Position numbers and translations under genes: made by a program. Under the pieces are notes generated by a model. That model was not told where the DNA came from, made no database searches, and worked only from the letters and a program-made list of their open reading frames with translations. Positions 9,301 through 18,023 of a DNA stretch of 31,912 bases are shown here, in pieces. How positions within the stretch are numbered: position 1 is the first letter of the stretch; each line of letters starts with the position of its first letter. The stretch comes from a virus. The stretch covers positions 1 to 31,912 of IMG/VR virus record IMGVR_UViG_3300006805_000095. One strand, 5' to 3'.

Positions 9301-9464
9301 TTGCAGGAGTTATTAGTAGCATTACATTAATTCCAAAGCAACGGAATTTAACAACCAATGACATGTTTCAAATCCCGTGCGACGACGACGAAATTTTTAT
9401 TAGTAGTGCAACAGTAAACGATGTAGAAATTGTAACTAGCACAATGTCAGTAACAAACAAATAA
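6306..9464 (+). CDS. 6: Baseplate wedge protein gp6
   Basis: 1052 residues; T4 gp6 has 660. The N-terminus (AYDFESLRTTLLDHVKTNYP, then DMMAFIGQNLAFRADLNLRE and ARQLGYKP) is the standard gp6/baseplate-J-like opening. Around residues 415-440 the segment IKNRASKTAASQDRMITASD and the following Tyr form the conserved inner region. Gp6 forms the inner ring of the baseplate and holds wedges together. The extra length is spread through the middle and C-terminal third. ATG 6306 overlaps the gp25 stop (ATGA), with AAAGGA at 6289-6294. The gene contains a perfect 20-bp palindrome at 8296-8315. Confidence 0.88.
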   Translation: MSQTRRLGQLYAAEGWLNNYRYLVNADFKAYDFESLRTTLLDHVKTNYPEDFNDFINSSEYVAIIDMMAFIGQNLAFRADLNLRETFLETAEVRGNILSIARQLGYKPFRNGAASGFLRISAINTTQNLYDSKGTNLAGQTIVWGDPLNSDFNEQFTVILNQALNKSNPVGRPVSSIVSNGVSRQLYQLDQPETRTMVEPFTITAKNNNSYSCELVPAEIDAVTELAVEGLPNPYGYLTTLFNNDGTGYSSPSNGWFFLFKQGSLKFEDYVLDTKVENRVIDLNGTNINETDVWVQSITSTGEVLFNWTAVPNTIGKNIVFNGVSKDERKVYEIIARENDAVSLKFGDDAFADIPTGNIRIWYRESANEILTIGKQDVAGLQMVVRYIDAALNEQDLLITLDLVNSVSSTSSESISQIKNRASKTAASQDRMITASDYNIYPEGKVSGIAKIKAINRTHAGQSVYADLTDPSGTYRPVITLADDGFIYANEITADDTRANTTGKSEIFNWIENSLLDRMLHQLYYKKYDVIVPETAISWVKVDSTNATTNGHFAIAGTGVPLRVGRGTPDLKFRTIKKDTLIKTRSGQWSKLIDVYREGLGVGNTAGINTGLRANGQGAVFINTITDTIDIDAWFPALRTIFAPTEKVEILKEIDARRSFGLRYDQTFDRWRVIRADNVDTYSYFSNATAGNNSNMKLDASWLIRLEYSTSTDTWTSTIRKDQTVFGSVNQITFQNQRFGQALDRGSRRIIKDSIKFLTQNPGITQELEMSIADYFKLDDGRYDTKRVILLLPGLIDTLVPNDPYVISRIIQNNDLYLKEVPFVDAPGQHTMTPSPYAAGVTGPVVGRTNLKVQHNHVPLRDNRVDATTTNIIDMFVLTSEYNTAYRTWVSSGATATTTPLSLTSFGLEKLMASVLPYKSISDSVVFHPVTYKVIFGKTAELRNQVTIRITKSDTTRISDAEIRSRVIGAIDSYFEIDNWDFGETFYFTDMAAWIHKTLAGVISSITLIPKQRNLTTNDMFQIPCDDDEIFISSATVNDVEIVTSTMSVTNK
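8296..8315. repeat. Perfect 20-bp palindrome inside gp6
   Basis: ACGATCAAACGTTTGATCGT reads the same on both strands and encodes YDQTFDR in gp6. Under random sequence a 20-bp perfect palindrome is expected about 0.03 times in 32 kb (my rough 4^-10 estimate). Confidence 0.85.
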
Positions 9465-9477
9465 TCAAGGCAATTAA

Positions 9478-12400
9478 ATGGAAAAGAATCCAAAAAAATT
9501 AACTCCTGAAGTTAACAATATTAAAACATATCCTGGTCAGCAGCTGAATACTGGTGTATTGCCAACGACGACAGATATGCTTCCGTCAATATTTAGGACA
9601 GAAACTAACAGTAAAGTACTTGGGGCTATGATTGAAGATTTATTTCAGCCAAGTTCAATCGAGACTTTAAATTTTGCAGTTGGTAGAAAAACATCAACGG
9701 ATGTAAATGTTGATTATTTGCCGCACCCAACGGCTCGACGACAACTTGAAAGTGGCATGGTTGTATTCACCGCCGACGGAGTTGAAACATTAACGTCTGA
9801 TGATATTGCAACTGCTTGGAACTTGAATGAGCGGGCCAATGAAACACCAATGGCATTGAGTATTCTCGATTTACCAATTGATCCAGACAAATATTTGAAT
9901 TGGTCGAACTACCATTGGATTGAGCAAGGTATGCCAGTAATATTCATTACGGCTGGCGTCGACGAGCAGCTTAATGTATCTGATATACTTGGCAAAACTA
10001 ATTATACTACCCCAGTACAACGTAATGGTCGCCAATTAGAATTAAAGAACGGTATGCGTATCGTATTCCAGCCACACCCGTTGCAGCAATCAATTATTGG
10101 AGATTTGAATGTAGAGTTTGTTACGTCGGGCCAAAAGGAAGATGTACTAAAATGCGAACTTGTAAATTATGACATTGGTATTATTGGTGTTGGCGTAAAT
10201 GGCGCCATTCAAACTCGAGGAACAGATTTTGAAATTGCTGGCAATACAATTATTTGGACAACTACCCCAGCAGCTGGGCTATCTGTTTATATTCACTTAC
10301 CTGATTACTATCTAACAACTGACAGCAATGTTACATTGCGTCGTTGGTTAGTTGACGGAGTGGATTCCAAAGACGGTATTAGATTACTTGGTCGTACACA
10401 TCAGAATACAAATACTGCTTATAGTAAGACAACTGATGCATTATGGGATCAGACTGCTATACCATGGGACCGAATTGAATGGGATGGCCTAGTGCCAGGT
10501 ATTAACTCTAAGCACTATATCTTGCAGCAAGTTGGGGCAACAAACAGAAATGCACATAGTCGAGTGAACGTCTGGATACATAAATCATCTATCCAGACGG
10601 CCGCTGACTTTTTAAATATCTCGTTCAGTGACATTGCTGATAAAAATAGTCAGGCACTGCGACCTATTGTTGAATTTGAAAATACACTTGAACTGTATAA
10701 TCAAGGTACCAACTACCGTGCCTGGGTAGCATCAATTGAAAATGTTAAAGTTTCACCTGATAGTTATATTGGTAGCAATGTTCGTGCTTTAAATATTGCA
10801 CTTGGAATTGCAACTTCAGCAACTCCAAATAGTCAACTGAATCCAACACCTCGCGTATTATGGTTGACACCGGGCCCATATGAAAATAAAATTATTACAT
10901 TTAGAAGCAATGCTGCCCATGCTACCTATGACTACTTAATCGAAACGCCGCATGACAATGATACTACTGTTGTATCAACGTTAACTTACATTAACCCAAT
11001 GGCAGAATATCATTGGGTTAATGGACGTGCAGTAAAATCATCTTACAGATTGAGTACTACGCAACAGCCATTGTTTGAATTGTACAGCAAAGATGGAATA
11101 CGACTAAGTGATTTCCAAGTAGTGTCGGGGTCAACACCGTCGATAATTAATAGCAATATTATTAAACTGCAACCTGGACAAACAGCAGATTTGGAATCTG
11201 GGTATAAGTTAAACTTCTTGCCAACACAATTTACACAACTATCAACAGCAAACACTGCAAAAGATAGTATGTATAATATTTTATATAACCATACACAGCA
11301 AGACTTTTCATACTATCTTGATTCAAATGGTAATAAACGAACTGTCAGTGGACCGTATTCGTTCAGACGAGTTCACGACAGCAACGCAAATCTCGATCTA
11401 AGTAACGGATATCGCCGTGCTTGGTTTAAATTGAGAAGCTGGGCAATTGGCACATACGATATTGTAGACACTGCAACGATTCAACTTGACCGTTCAATGT
11501 GGCCAACTTACAACTGGGGCATTAAGTTTGAGAATGGAAATACTAATGTAGTATTTGCTGATGATAAGCAATTGGTTGTTGACAACTATGCAGTTGGCGC
11601 CCGCGGCGAAGAAATTGCATTTGATATATACGGGACTACCACTGAACATGAGTATGCAATAGTCAATGGGCAACATATTGCATTTACAAATAGATACTTG
11701 TCATTTACAATCCCAGTTGATGCTCCTAAGTTATTAGTAGTTAAAATTGGAAACATGCAATTTGCAATACAAGTAATTGACATAAAATTTGATCCACGTT
11801 TTATTAAACTTAGCCTAAACGGATTGCCAATTGACTATAGTATCGTTAGTAACGAATATGCAATAACAGTGATTGGAACAGGCAAGTTAGAACTACGCCA
11901 TCAAGGCAACATTGTCAATGAAACTGACCACTTGACTGCAATTCCAGGATTTGATTACAATCCTGAACAGATTCCAAGTCTTGGAGAATTTAGTCCGGCT
12001 AGAGTAGCAACGGGATTGAGCAAAAGCATTATAGTTGATACTGAAAACAACACTACCACATGGATCAAGTCATTAGATGGTATCTATATGGTTGAACATA
12101 GTGCTATCCGTGCAGCATGGGCAAACTTTAAATTAGACCCAGGATTAAAAGATATAGCAATATCGCGTTCAATGTCAGCCTGGCGCTGGTATAGAAAGTT
12201 TATTTCCAAGTTGGAAGAAAACAGCAACGCTCTAAACATTGTGAATGCAGCATCTGCTCTTGATAGAATATTATATGAACTCCTATTAGGCGTAACTTAC
12301 AGCTCTGTTGATGCAGTATCAGGAATGGCATTTATAACATCTGCAATGGCACCAACAACTTACAGTGCCACTGGACAGCACTCATTTGTAATTGGCTCCG

Positions 12401-15400
12401 ACATTACATTGTATACCGACGCATACGGACCTGATCATGTATATGTGTATGTAAATGAAAGTTTACAATTAAACTTAATAGACTATACAATCAACAATAC
12501 AACCATGGCAGTTGATTTTGTTACGCCTCCGACAGTTGGAGATGTAGTTACAATATACTATGCACCTGAAGTATCAGTATACTCGGGAATTCCAGCTAGC
12601 CCTGCAAAATTGGGATTAGGTGGAGTATTTGTTCCAGGAATAGTTATTGAAACTTGGGGCAATAATACCAAAACTTTTATTCAACGACATGATGGTTCTA
12701 GAATTACTGCTTACATAGATCCTGTTACCGGCCTTGCAACAAGTGACTACATTCTTAATGCAGTAATATTAGAACTTGAAAATAGAATTTACAACGGTTG
12801 CTTAAATCGCGTAGGTGAAGTAAATCGTCAACGTTCTATTGCAAATCATGCAGCAGATATTGTTTCCGAATCACAAGGACGAGCCATGCTTGAATGGATG
12901 GCAGTTAATTCCATTGACTATCGCAGCCGTGTGGATTATGATGCTGATGATTCATGGACTTGGAATTATGCTGGTAATAGCTGGAGAGGCTTATACCTAC
13001 AATATTTCAGAACATATAGTTTACATGATGCACCGTGGGAAGCATTGGGATTTGATAGTGCGCCAATTTGGTGGGATACTCATTATTCATGGACAGATTC
13101 AACTAAACGCTCAGCGTTAGAGAATGCATTACGTTACGGTATCACTAGTGCGCCGCCAGCTGCAATTACAACTGACCCTGAATTTATCACTGACATTGAT
13201 AGTTTTCCGGTTAGCACAAATGGTACACTACTCAGTCCGTTTGAATGGGGGATTATGGCACCATCAGCTGCTGATGCACAACAGCCGTGGGAATTGGGTT
13301 CACTTGGACCTGCTGAATTAATTTGGAGACGCAGTGTTGCTGGTACATGGTCTAACATATTGCACATTGTAGATGACTATGCATTAGTAAATGAATTTTT
13401 TGATAATGCTATCAATCCGTTCAACGTACAACCAGTTAATAACAGTGTTAGACCAAAAGGTTATAACACAATTGCTCCAAGTCAATTCTTCCAGGTTAGA
13501 CCATCTGTAGGCATTGGAGCAGTTATTTTCGAAGCGTATAGAGAATTTAATCTATTAGGTGAAACACCACTTGGCGATTTAATGGCAATTAACCCACGCT
13601 TAGAATTTAGCATGGGCGGATTCACTGATGGTGAAATATCACTGAAAATGAATTATACAAAGTATCAATTGGGAAATTATATTCCTTCTGATGACTTTGC
13701 AATGACACTGAGCAGCGGAGTACCAGAAGAGAAGCTACGGTATACTTCAGTAAGAGTTGAGCGTGACGATACTGGATTCAGAGTATATGGTTTTGATCCG
13801 GGACAACGTTACTTTAAAGTTTTTACACCAAGTGCTAATGCATTATCAAATGGATATCCAAGTACACGTAGACAATTTTCTACGCCATATGGGACTTTCA
13901 CTGAATATTTAAATTGGGATGATGCTGTCACATTTGTACCGTACGGTTTCTTAATCGAAGACAAGCAAGACTTAATTACATTTTTAATGGGTCTTGGCGA
14001 ATATCAGCAATCATGCGGATTAGTATTAGATCAACTCGACGAGCGTGGCAATGTTGTTAACTGGAAACAAGCAGCATTGGATACACTAACATGGATTGAA
14101 GAAAAATGGTCAGCTGAACATTATTGCATCTCTAGCGTAATAACATCAAATGGATTAAAGTTTAAGCATGCCATGGGTGCATTAGATCAAATGGATGCAG
14201 CCATTGGTCGAGTTGGAAAAGTTATGTTTGCCAATGGAAGATCGGCTCTTGCAAACGAACTACTGATTAGTCGAGAATTTGAACTCAATACTGACAAAAT
14301 TTCTCCAGTGACCAATGAGCAGATTGTTTTTATTAAGTTTAACATTAGACATTATGATCAAGTATTTTTTATTAACAAGATAACAAAATTTGGTGACTTG
14401 ATTGCAGATTTGCAAACTGATAGTAGATTGCCAGCATTGGATTTATATGGTCGTCGAACATACGGTTGGACCGGCCGCCCAAGCGCCAATGGAGTTATCC
14501 CGCAGCATACCACACTAGTACCAGGCTTTGACACACTAGTAAGTGACATTGTAACAAGTCATATGCCTGAACGAGTTGCATTTGATACATTTAAAACGTC
14601 AATTGCCAGATCCGACGTTGTACCAACTAAGAAAAGCGTAATATTTGACATTATTCAAGATGATACATCTGCATATTTGTATAGACAAGGGTTACAGTCT
14701 GCATCGGGTACAAACTTAGCAATTGATGCACTATTTAGAAACAGAAGCATTGATATTCCTGGTCGTACACAAGATGTAACGGTAAATGAACAATGGATGT
14801 TTAACACTGGAGATTTTGGTAGACTTGATGGACGTAAAGTTTGGGAGATTGAATTGCGTAAGCAAGATATCACAAGCGATCGACAAATTATACGATTTAA
14901 AGAAACAACATCTGCGACAGATATGGACTATCTTGGCGATAACATCATTGACTTAATTGGCAAAGGTGATTCGCGTTGGATAACTCGTCCAGCTGACGCA
15001 TTGTTCAATACTATCGCACGAGATGTAATTGACTCGCAATATAGCAAAGCTAATGGCTGGTTGCCAAATGCTGGTATTGCTCAACTATTAGACGTTGATA
15101 TTAGAGCATTGACATTAGCTGACGTTAACATCAATGAGTTCAAGATACTTAATAAGTCAGTTACTATTAACAACAATACTATTGAACAAAATGTGTTGTT
15201 TACAACTCGTTCATACAGTAGATACAGCGATTACAAGCCTGGAAACTTTGCATGGAATAATGCAAACTTATACATGGCAAACGTTGGAATTGTAGGTTCA
15301 TCTACTAATGCATTTAACATTGAAAATTGGACTTTGGTACCCATTGATGGTAACATGCTGCCATCAATTTGGCTCAGTGATTATAATGGATTAGGCTGGA

Positions 15401-17991
15401 CAGTCTTGCAAGTATTAGGACAGCAGTTCATTGAAGAAATCTGCCCAAATGCATACCAAATTGGTTTAAATGAGAGCAAGGTAACATTTGCTGCACCTCA
15501 TAATTTAATTGCAGGCCAATCAATTATTGTAACTGGTAGTGGTGATGGCAACTATGATACTACCCACGTCGTAAAAGAAGTAGTAGACAGCTATAATGTA
15601 CTGATTGCAGCCCGTAGCACAAGCGATCTTCCAATTTATAACATGTTATGTTTTAGATTTGGCGAAGTGAAATTTACGTCCGACGCAGCTTATAACGCAT
15701 CTGCAATTAATTTCTTACCAGGCATGAAAGCATACATTGATTATGAAGATTCGCATGCAAGTTATAAAGTTATCTCATTTGTAGCAGATGCAGACAGCAT
15801 TGCCGATGCTGATGGAAGTAGCATAACTGACACTGTAATTCGATATAGTGGACCAATGGTTGATACTGCGTCGATTAGCAAAATTGAATTATTTGATTAT
15901 GACAATCAAGATTTACTTTCAATCATTGAAGTATTTGATCCGTACAAGGGATTAACAATTGATGAAGTCAGCCAGTATATTGACTTTAAGCAAGTAGTTG
16001 ATCCAGCTTCGTACAATGTAACAGAACTTGGAGAGAATGACGACTATGTTGCAATGCCTTGGGGCAGCAACAAATTAGGAACTCTATGGTGGGATCTTGA
16101 CAGCATCCGTTACATAGATTATGAACAAAGTGATGACATACAATATCGCGCAAGCCATTGGGGCGAGAAATTTGCAAATAGCACAGTTAGTATATACGAA
16201 TGGGTAGCAACTGATACCGTGCCATCTGTAGATTATGACGTAGATGCTAAACTAAACACTTCAGCTAGTTTAACTGGACAAGTTCGATATTCAGCAGTAT
16301 TTGAAGTTGACAGCGTAACTGGCGCCCCATTTATAAAATACTACTACTGGAAACGTAATGTTAATATGTTACCAGCTGGGCAAACACGTCCGTACTCTGC
16401 ACATTCTATACAGTCTGTACTGTCGGATCCAGATTCAAATGCAGTAGCATGGGCAAGTCCAATTGCAACCAATGCATTGTTGTTGTCAAATGTTGCTGAT
16501 TTCCTTAAAACTAAAGATCGAGTGATATTACGGATTGAACAAAATCCGTTGCCTGAACAAGTTCACACTAATGCAGTATTAGTATCTGAAGGCATGACTG
16601 GTAGCACTATTAACGACTTTTTATTCTATAGACTTAGTGCAAGTGTAGTTGGCCGAGACAATTACAGAGAAACACATAAAATTAAAGAATATACAACAAG
16701 TACAAATTACAATAAAGGTGATTACATTTATATTGGTATAAATGGTACTGTAGTTTCTACAACTAACTATGGGCCTGATGATTACCCGATATTAAAACAG
16801 CACAGCGACACTCGTTATGATGTAGTATCTGCCAGAACTCCTGTTACAGGTAAAGATCATCATGTCTACCTTGCAGTTAAAGATTTTAGTTCAACTACGT
16901 TTGCAAATGATAAATTAACTCGTAATCTAATCAAGAGTGCAACCTGTGCTCTAATTAAAAACTTATTTGAAACTGACAGTGTGGCAGAAGAATACTATGC
17001 AGTACTTAATACACGTAGACGAGTGCCAGATTTAAGTTTACATGCATTACGCCGCAATGGTAACGGATATGCACCGAAGCCACAGTCATGGTTTAACAAT
17101 ATTGTAAATGCTCGCCGTACATTAATAACAGCAGCAAATGAATATCTGTTAAACATTGACGTTGTCAGTAAACCAGATTGGAGCAAATACTTAACAACAT
17201 ACAAACCACTCAGTGGCGCGTATGAAAAAGATTTAACAAAATACTGGAAATATGCAGACTATGTGTTTGCAGGGTATTCATTTGGTAGCGAATTGGTAAC
17301 AGTCAATTCAAATGCTGAAATTAGTTTACTTGATAGCACAGTAACAAAATTTGCAATTGTTGATGCAGCAGGCAGTATCATTGAGGCTTACAACAAAGAA
17401 GGCAATAACTTGTCATTGATGTATCGTAAAAACGGTACTATTCAATTCTTGGATGCAGTATGGGACGGCAGCTTAGGCGACGCCTGGGATCGCGGCCGCT
17501 GGGACCGTAACACATGGGATGAAGATGCAAGCGAAGTAGTCGAAAGTATATTACTTGCACTACGTAACTCAATTTTTACAGATAGCGAACTTGGATACTT
17601 TAACTTGGTATTTTTTGCATTGGTCAAAGAGAGTTTGGTCCAGGTGCCAAATGCAGATTGGGTAACTAAAACAACCTACTTAGATGTTGCACAAACAAGT
17701 ACTGGCGAGTTGGTACAAGTTGGTACGTATTACAATAAGAAAGACACACTAATTACTTCTTATATCAATGAAGTAAAGCCATTCCACAGTAAAATTGTTG
17801 ATACTAGCCAGTTTAATAAGTCATTGCAACAGGTACCGGTTAGTTTTAGTGAGGGCATCCAATTGACCATTACTGAAAGTTATAGTATTGTAACAACTGG
17901 ATCACGTGATAATTTAACAACTGAGCTTGGTGACCAATTGGCCACTGAAACATTTGAAACTCAGATCACGCTAACGCAAGAAGGCGTTTAA
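9478..17991 (+). CDS. Giant virion structural protein in the gp7/gp8 position
   Basis: A single 2837-residue open frame, over a quarter of the window, starting at ATG 9478 with AAGG at 9467-9470. It follows gp6 directly, where T4 has gp7 (1032 residues) and gp8 (334), so it probably supplies the outer wedge and perhaps more of the tail. I recognise no enzyme motif, signal peptide or membrane segment. Two Trp-Asp-rich stretches stand out: LWDQTAIPWDRIEWDG at about 322-337 and WDRGRWDRNTWDED near 2668-2681. Near the C-terminus INEVKPFHSKI (about 2763-2773) resembles a motif I associate with long structural proteins of marine T4-like phages. Composition is rich in Asn, Thr, Tyr and Ile, typical of beta-rich tail proteins. 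The frame has no interruption. A fusion of gp7, gp8 and fibre-attachment functions is an inference; homology needs profile searching. Confidence 0.7.
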   Translation: MEKNPKKLTPEVNNIKTYPGQQLNTGVLPTTTDMLPSIFRTETNSKVLGAMIEDLFQPSSIETLNFAVGRKTSTDVNVDYLPHPTARRQLESGMVVFTADGVETLTSDDIATAWNLNERANETPMALSILDLPIDPDKYLNWSNYHWIEQGMPVIFITAGVDEQLNVSDILGKTNYTTPVQRNGRQLELKNGMRIVFQPHPLQQSIIGDLNVEFVTSGQKEDVLKCELVNYDIGIIGVGVNGAIQTRGTDFEIAGNTIIWTTTPAAGLSVYIHLPDYYLTTDSNVTLRRWLVDGVDSKDGIRLLGRTHQNTNTAYSKTTDALWDQTAIPWDRIEWDGLVPGINSKHYILQQVGATNRNAHSRVNVWIHKSSIQTAADFLNISFSDIADKNSQALRPIVEFENTLELYNQGTNYRAWVASIENVKVSPDSYIGSNVRALNIALGIATSATPNSQLNPTPRVLWLTPGPYENKIITFRSNAAHATYDYLIETPHDNDTTVVSTLTYINPMAEYHWVNGRAVKSSYRLSTTQQPLFELYSKDGIRLSDFQVVSGSTPSIINSNIIKLQPGQTADLESGYKLNFLPTQFTQLSTANTAKDSMYNILYNHTQQDFSYYLDSNGNKRTVSGPYSFRRVHDSNANLDLSNGYRRAWFKLRSWAIGTYDIVDTATIQLDRSMWPTYNWGIKFENGNTNVVFADDKQLVVDNYAVGARGEEIAFDIYGTTTEHEYAIVNGQHIAFTNRYLSFTIPVDAPKLLVVKIGNMQFAIQVIDIKFDPRFIKLSLNGLPIDYSIVSNEYAITVIGTGKLELRHQGNIVNETDHLTAIPGFDYNPEQIPSLGEFSPARVATGLSKSIIVDTENNTTTWIKSLDGIYMVEHSAIRAAWANFKLDPGLKDIAISRSMSAWRWYRKFISKLEENSNALNIVNAASALDRILYELLLGVTYSSVDAVSGMAFITSAMAPTTYSATGQHSFVIGSDITLYTDAYGPDHVYVYVNESLQLNLIDYTINNTTMAVDFVTPPTVGDVVTIYYAPEVSVYSGIPASPAKLGLGGVFVPGIVIETWGNNTKTFIQRHDGSRITAYIDPVTGLATSDYILNAVILELENRIYNGCLNRVGEVNRQRSIANHAADIVSESQGRAMLEWMAVNSIDYRSRVDYDADDSWTWNYAGNSWRGLYLQYFRTYSLHDAPWEALGFDSAPIWWDTHYSWTDSTKRSALENALRYGITSAPPAAITTDPEFITDIDSFPVSTNGTLLSPFEWGIMAPSAADAQQPWELGSLGPAELIWRRSVAGTWSNILHIVDDYALVNEFFDNAINPFNVQPVNNSVRPKGYNTIAPSQFFQVRPSVGIGAVIFEAYREFNLLGETPLGDLMAINPRLEFSMGGFTDGEISLKMNYTKYQLGNYIPSDDFAMTLSSGVPEEKLRYTSVRVERDDTGFRVYGFDPGQRYFKVFTPSANALSNGYPSTRRQFSTPYGTFTEYLNWDDAVTFVPYGFLIEDKQDLITFLMGLGEYQQSCGLVLDQLDERGNVVNWKQAALDTLTWIEEKWSAEHYCISSVITSNGLKFKHAMGALDQMDAAIGRVGKVMFANGRSALANELLISREFELNTDKISPVTNEQIVFIKFNIRHYDQVFFINKITKFGDLIADLQTDSRLPALDLYGRRTYGWTGRPSANGVIPQHTTLVPGFDTLVSDIVTSHMPERVAFDTFKTSIARSDVVPTKKSVIFDIIQDDTSAYLYRQGLQSASGTNLAIDALFRNRSIDIPGRTQDVTVNEQWMFNTGDFGRLDGRKVWEIELRKQDITSDRQIIRFKETTSATDMDYLGDNIIDLIGKGDSRWITRPADALFNTIARDVIDSQYSKANGWLPNAGIAQLLDVDIRALTLADVNINEFKILNKSVTINNNTIEQNVLFTTRSYSRYSDYKPGNFAWNNANLYMANVGIVGSSTNAFNIENWTLVPIDGNMLPSIWLSDYNGLGWTVLQVLGQQFIEEICPNAYQIGLNESKVTFAAPHNLIAGQSIIVTGSGDGNYDTTHVVKEVVDSYNVLIAARSTSDLPIYNMLCFRFGEVKFTSDAAYNASAINFLPGMKAYIDYEDSHASYKVISFVADADSIADADGSSITDTVIRYSGPMVDTASISKIELFDYDNQDLLSIIEVFDPYKGLTIDEVSQYIDFKQVVDPASYNVTELGENDDYVAMPWGSNKLGTLWWDLDSIRYIDYEQSDDIQYRASHWGEKFANSTVSIYEWVATDTVPSVDYDVDAKLNTSASLTGQVRYSAVFEVDSVTGAPFIKYYYWKRNVNMLPAGQTRPYSAHSIQSVLSDPDSNAVAWASPIATNALLLSNVADFLKTKDRVILRIEQNPLPEQVHTNAVLVSEGMTGSTINDFLFYRLSASVVGRDNYRETHKIKEYTTSTNYNKGDYIYIGINGTVVSTTNYGPDDYPILKQHSDTRYDVVSARTPVTGKDHHVYLAVKDFSSTTFANDKLTRNLIKSATCALIKNLFETDSVAEEYYAVLNTRRRVPDLSLHALRRNGNGYAPKPQSWFNNIVNARRTLITAANEYLLNIDVVSKPDWSKYLTTYKPLSGAYEKDLTKYWKYADYVFAGYSFGSELVTVNSNAEISLLDSTVTKFAIVDAAGSIIEAYNKEGNNLSLMYRKNGTIQFLDAVWDGSLGDAWDRGRWDRNTWDEDASEVVESILLALRNSIFTDSELGYFNLVFFALVKESLVQVPNADWVTKTTYLDVAQTSTGELVQVGTYYNKKDTLITSYINEVKPFHSKIVDTSQFNKSLQQVPVSFSEGIQLTITESYSIVTTGSRDNLTTELGDQLATETFETQITLTQEGV
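10569..10599. repeat. Inverted repeat, 10-bp arms, inside the giant gene
   Basis: CGTCTGGATA (10569-10578) and TATCCAGACG (10590-10599) are exact reverse complements with an 11-base loop. The sequence is in frame within coding DNA. It lies about 400 bases upstream of a stronger repeat at 10989. Confidence 0.8.
10989..11023. repeat. Inverted repeat, 13-bp arms, inside the giant gene
   Basis: CATTAACCCAATG (10989-11001) and CATTGGGTTAATG (11011-11023) are exact reverse complements around the nine-base loop GCAGAATAT. The RNA would form a stable hairpin in the middle of a translated region encoding INPMAEYHWVNG. No T tract follows, so intrinsic termination is unlikely. Confidence 0.9.
11261..11319. 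repeat. Inverted repeat, 11-bp arms, inside the giant gene
   Basis: AAGATAGTATG (11261-11271) and CATACTATCTT (11309-11319) are exact reverse complements separated by 37 bases. The long loop makes this one less unlikely by chance than its neighbours at 10569 and 10989. Confidence 0.7.
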
Positions 17992-18011
17992 CACGGGTTA
18001 TTTTAACTTAG

Positions 18012-18018
18012 CTAAATA
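18012..18018 (+). promoter_or_regulatory. Late promoter box (CTAAATA) with start point predicted on the ATG
   Basis: CTAAATA ends six bases before the ATG at 18024, exactly as at gp25. The bases between (TCATT) and the preceding 30 bases contain no Shine-Dalgarno-like purine run, so translation of this gene appears to need a leaderless start or coupling from the giant gene that ends at 17991. Confidence 0.6.
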
Positions 18019-18023
18019 TCATT

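Noticed and set aside
10790-10795. TAAATA inside the giant gene as a late promoter
   Set aside because: Preceded by T rather than C or G, not near any start codon, and within a long frame; likely chance.
12839-13321. Two + strand open frames of 93 and 65 codons inside the giant gene
   Set aside because: Shadow frames with repetitive, biased composition and no start signals within a long coding region.
14510-14541. Direct repeat CACACTAGTA in the giant gene
   Set aside because: Ten bases, one repeat only, out of any recognised context; likely chance.
17985-18008. TAAC/GTTA hairpin plus T-rich bases after the giant gene as terminator
   Set aside because: Only four base pairs with a short interrupted T run; too weak to claim.
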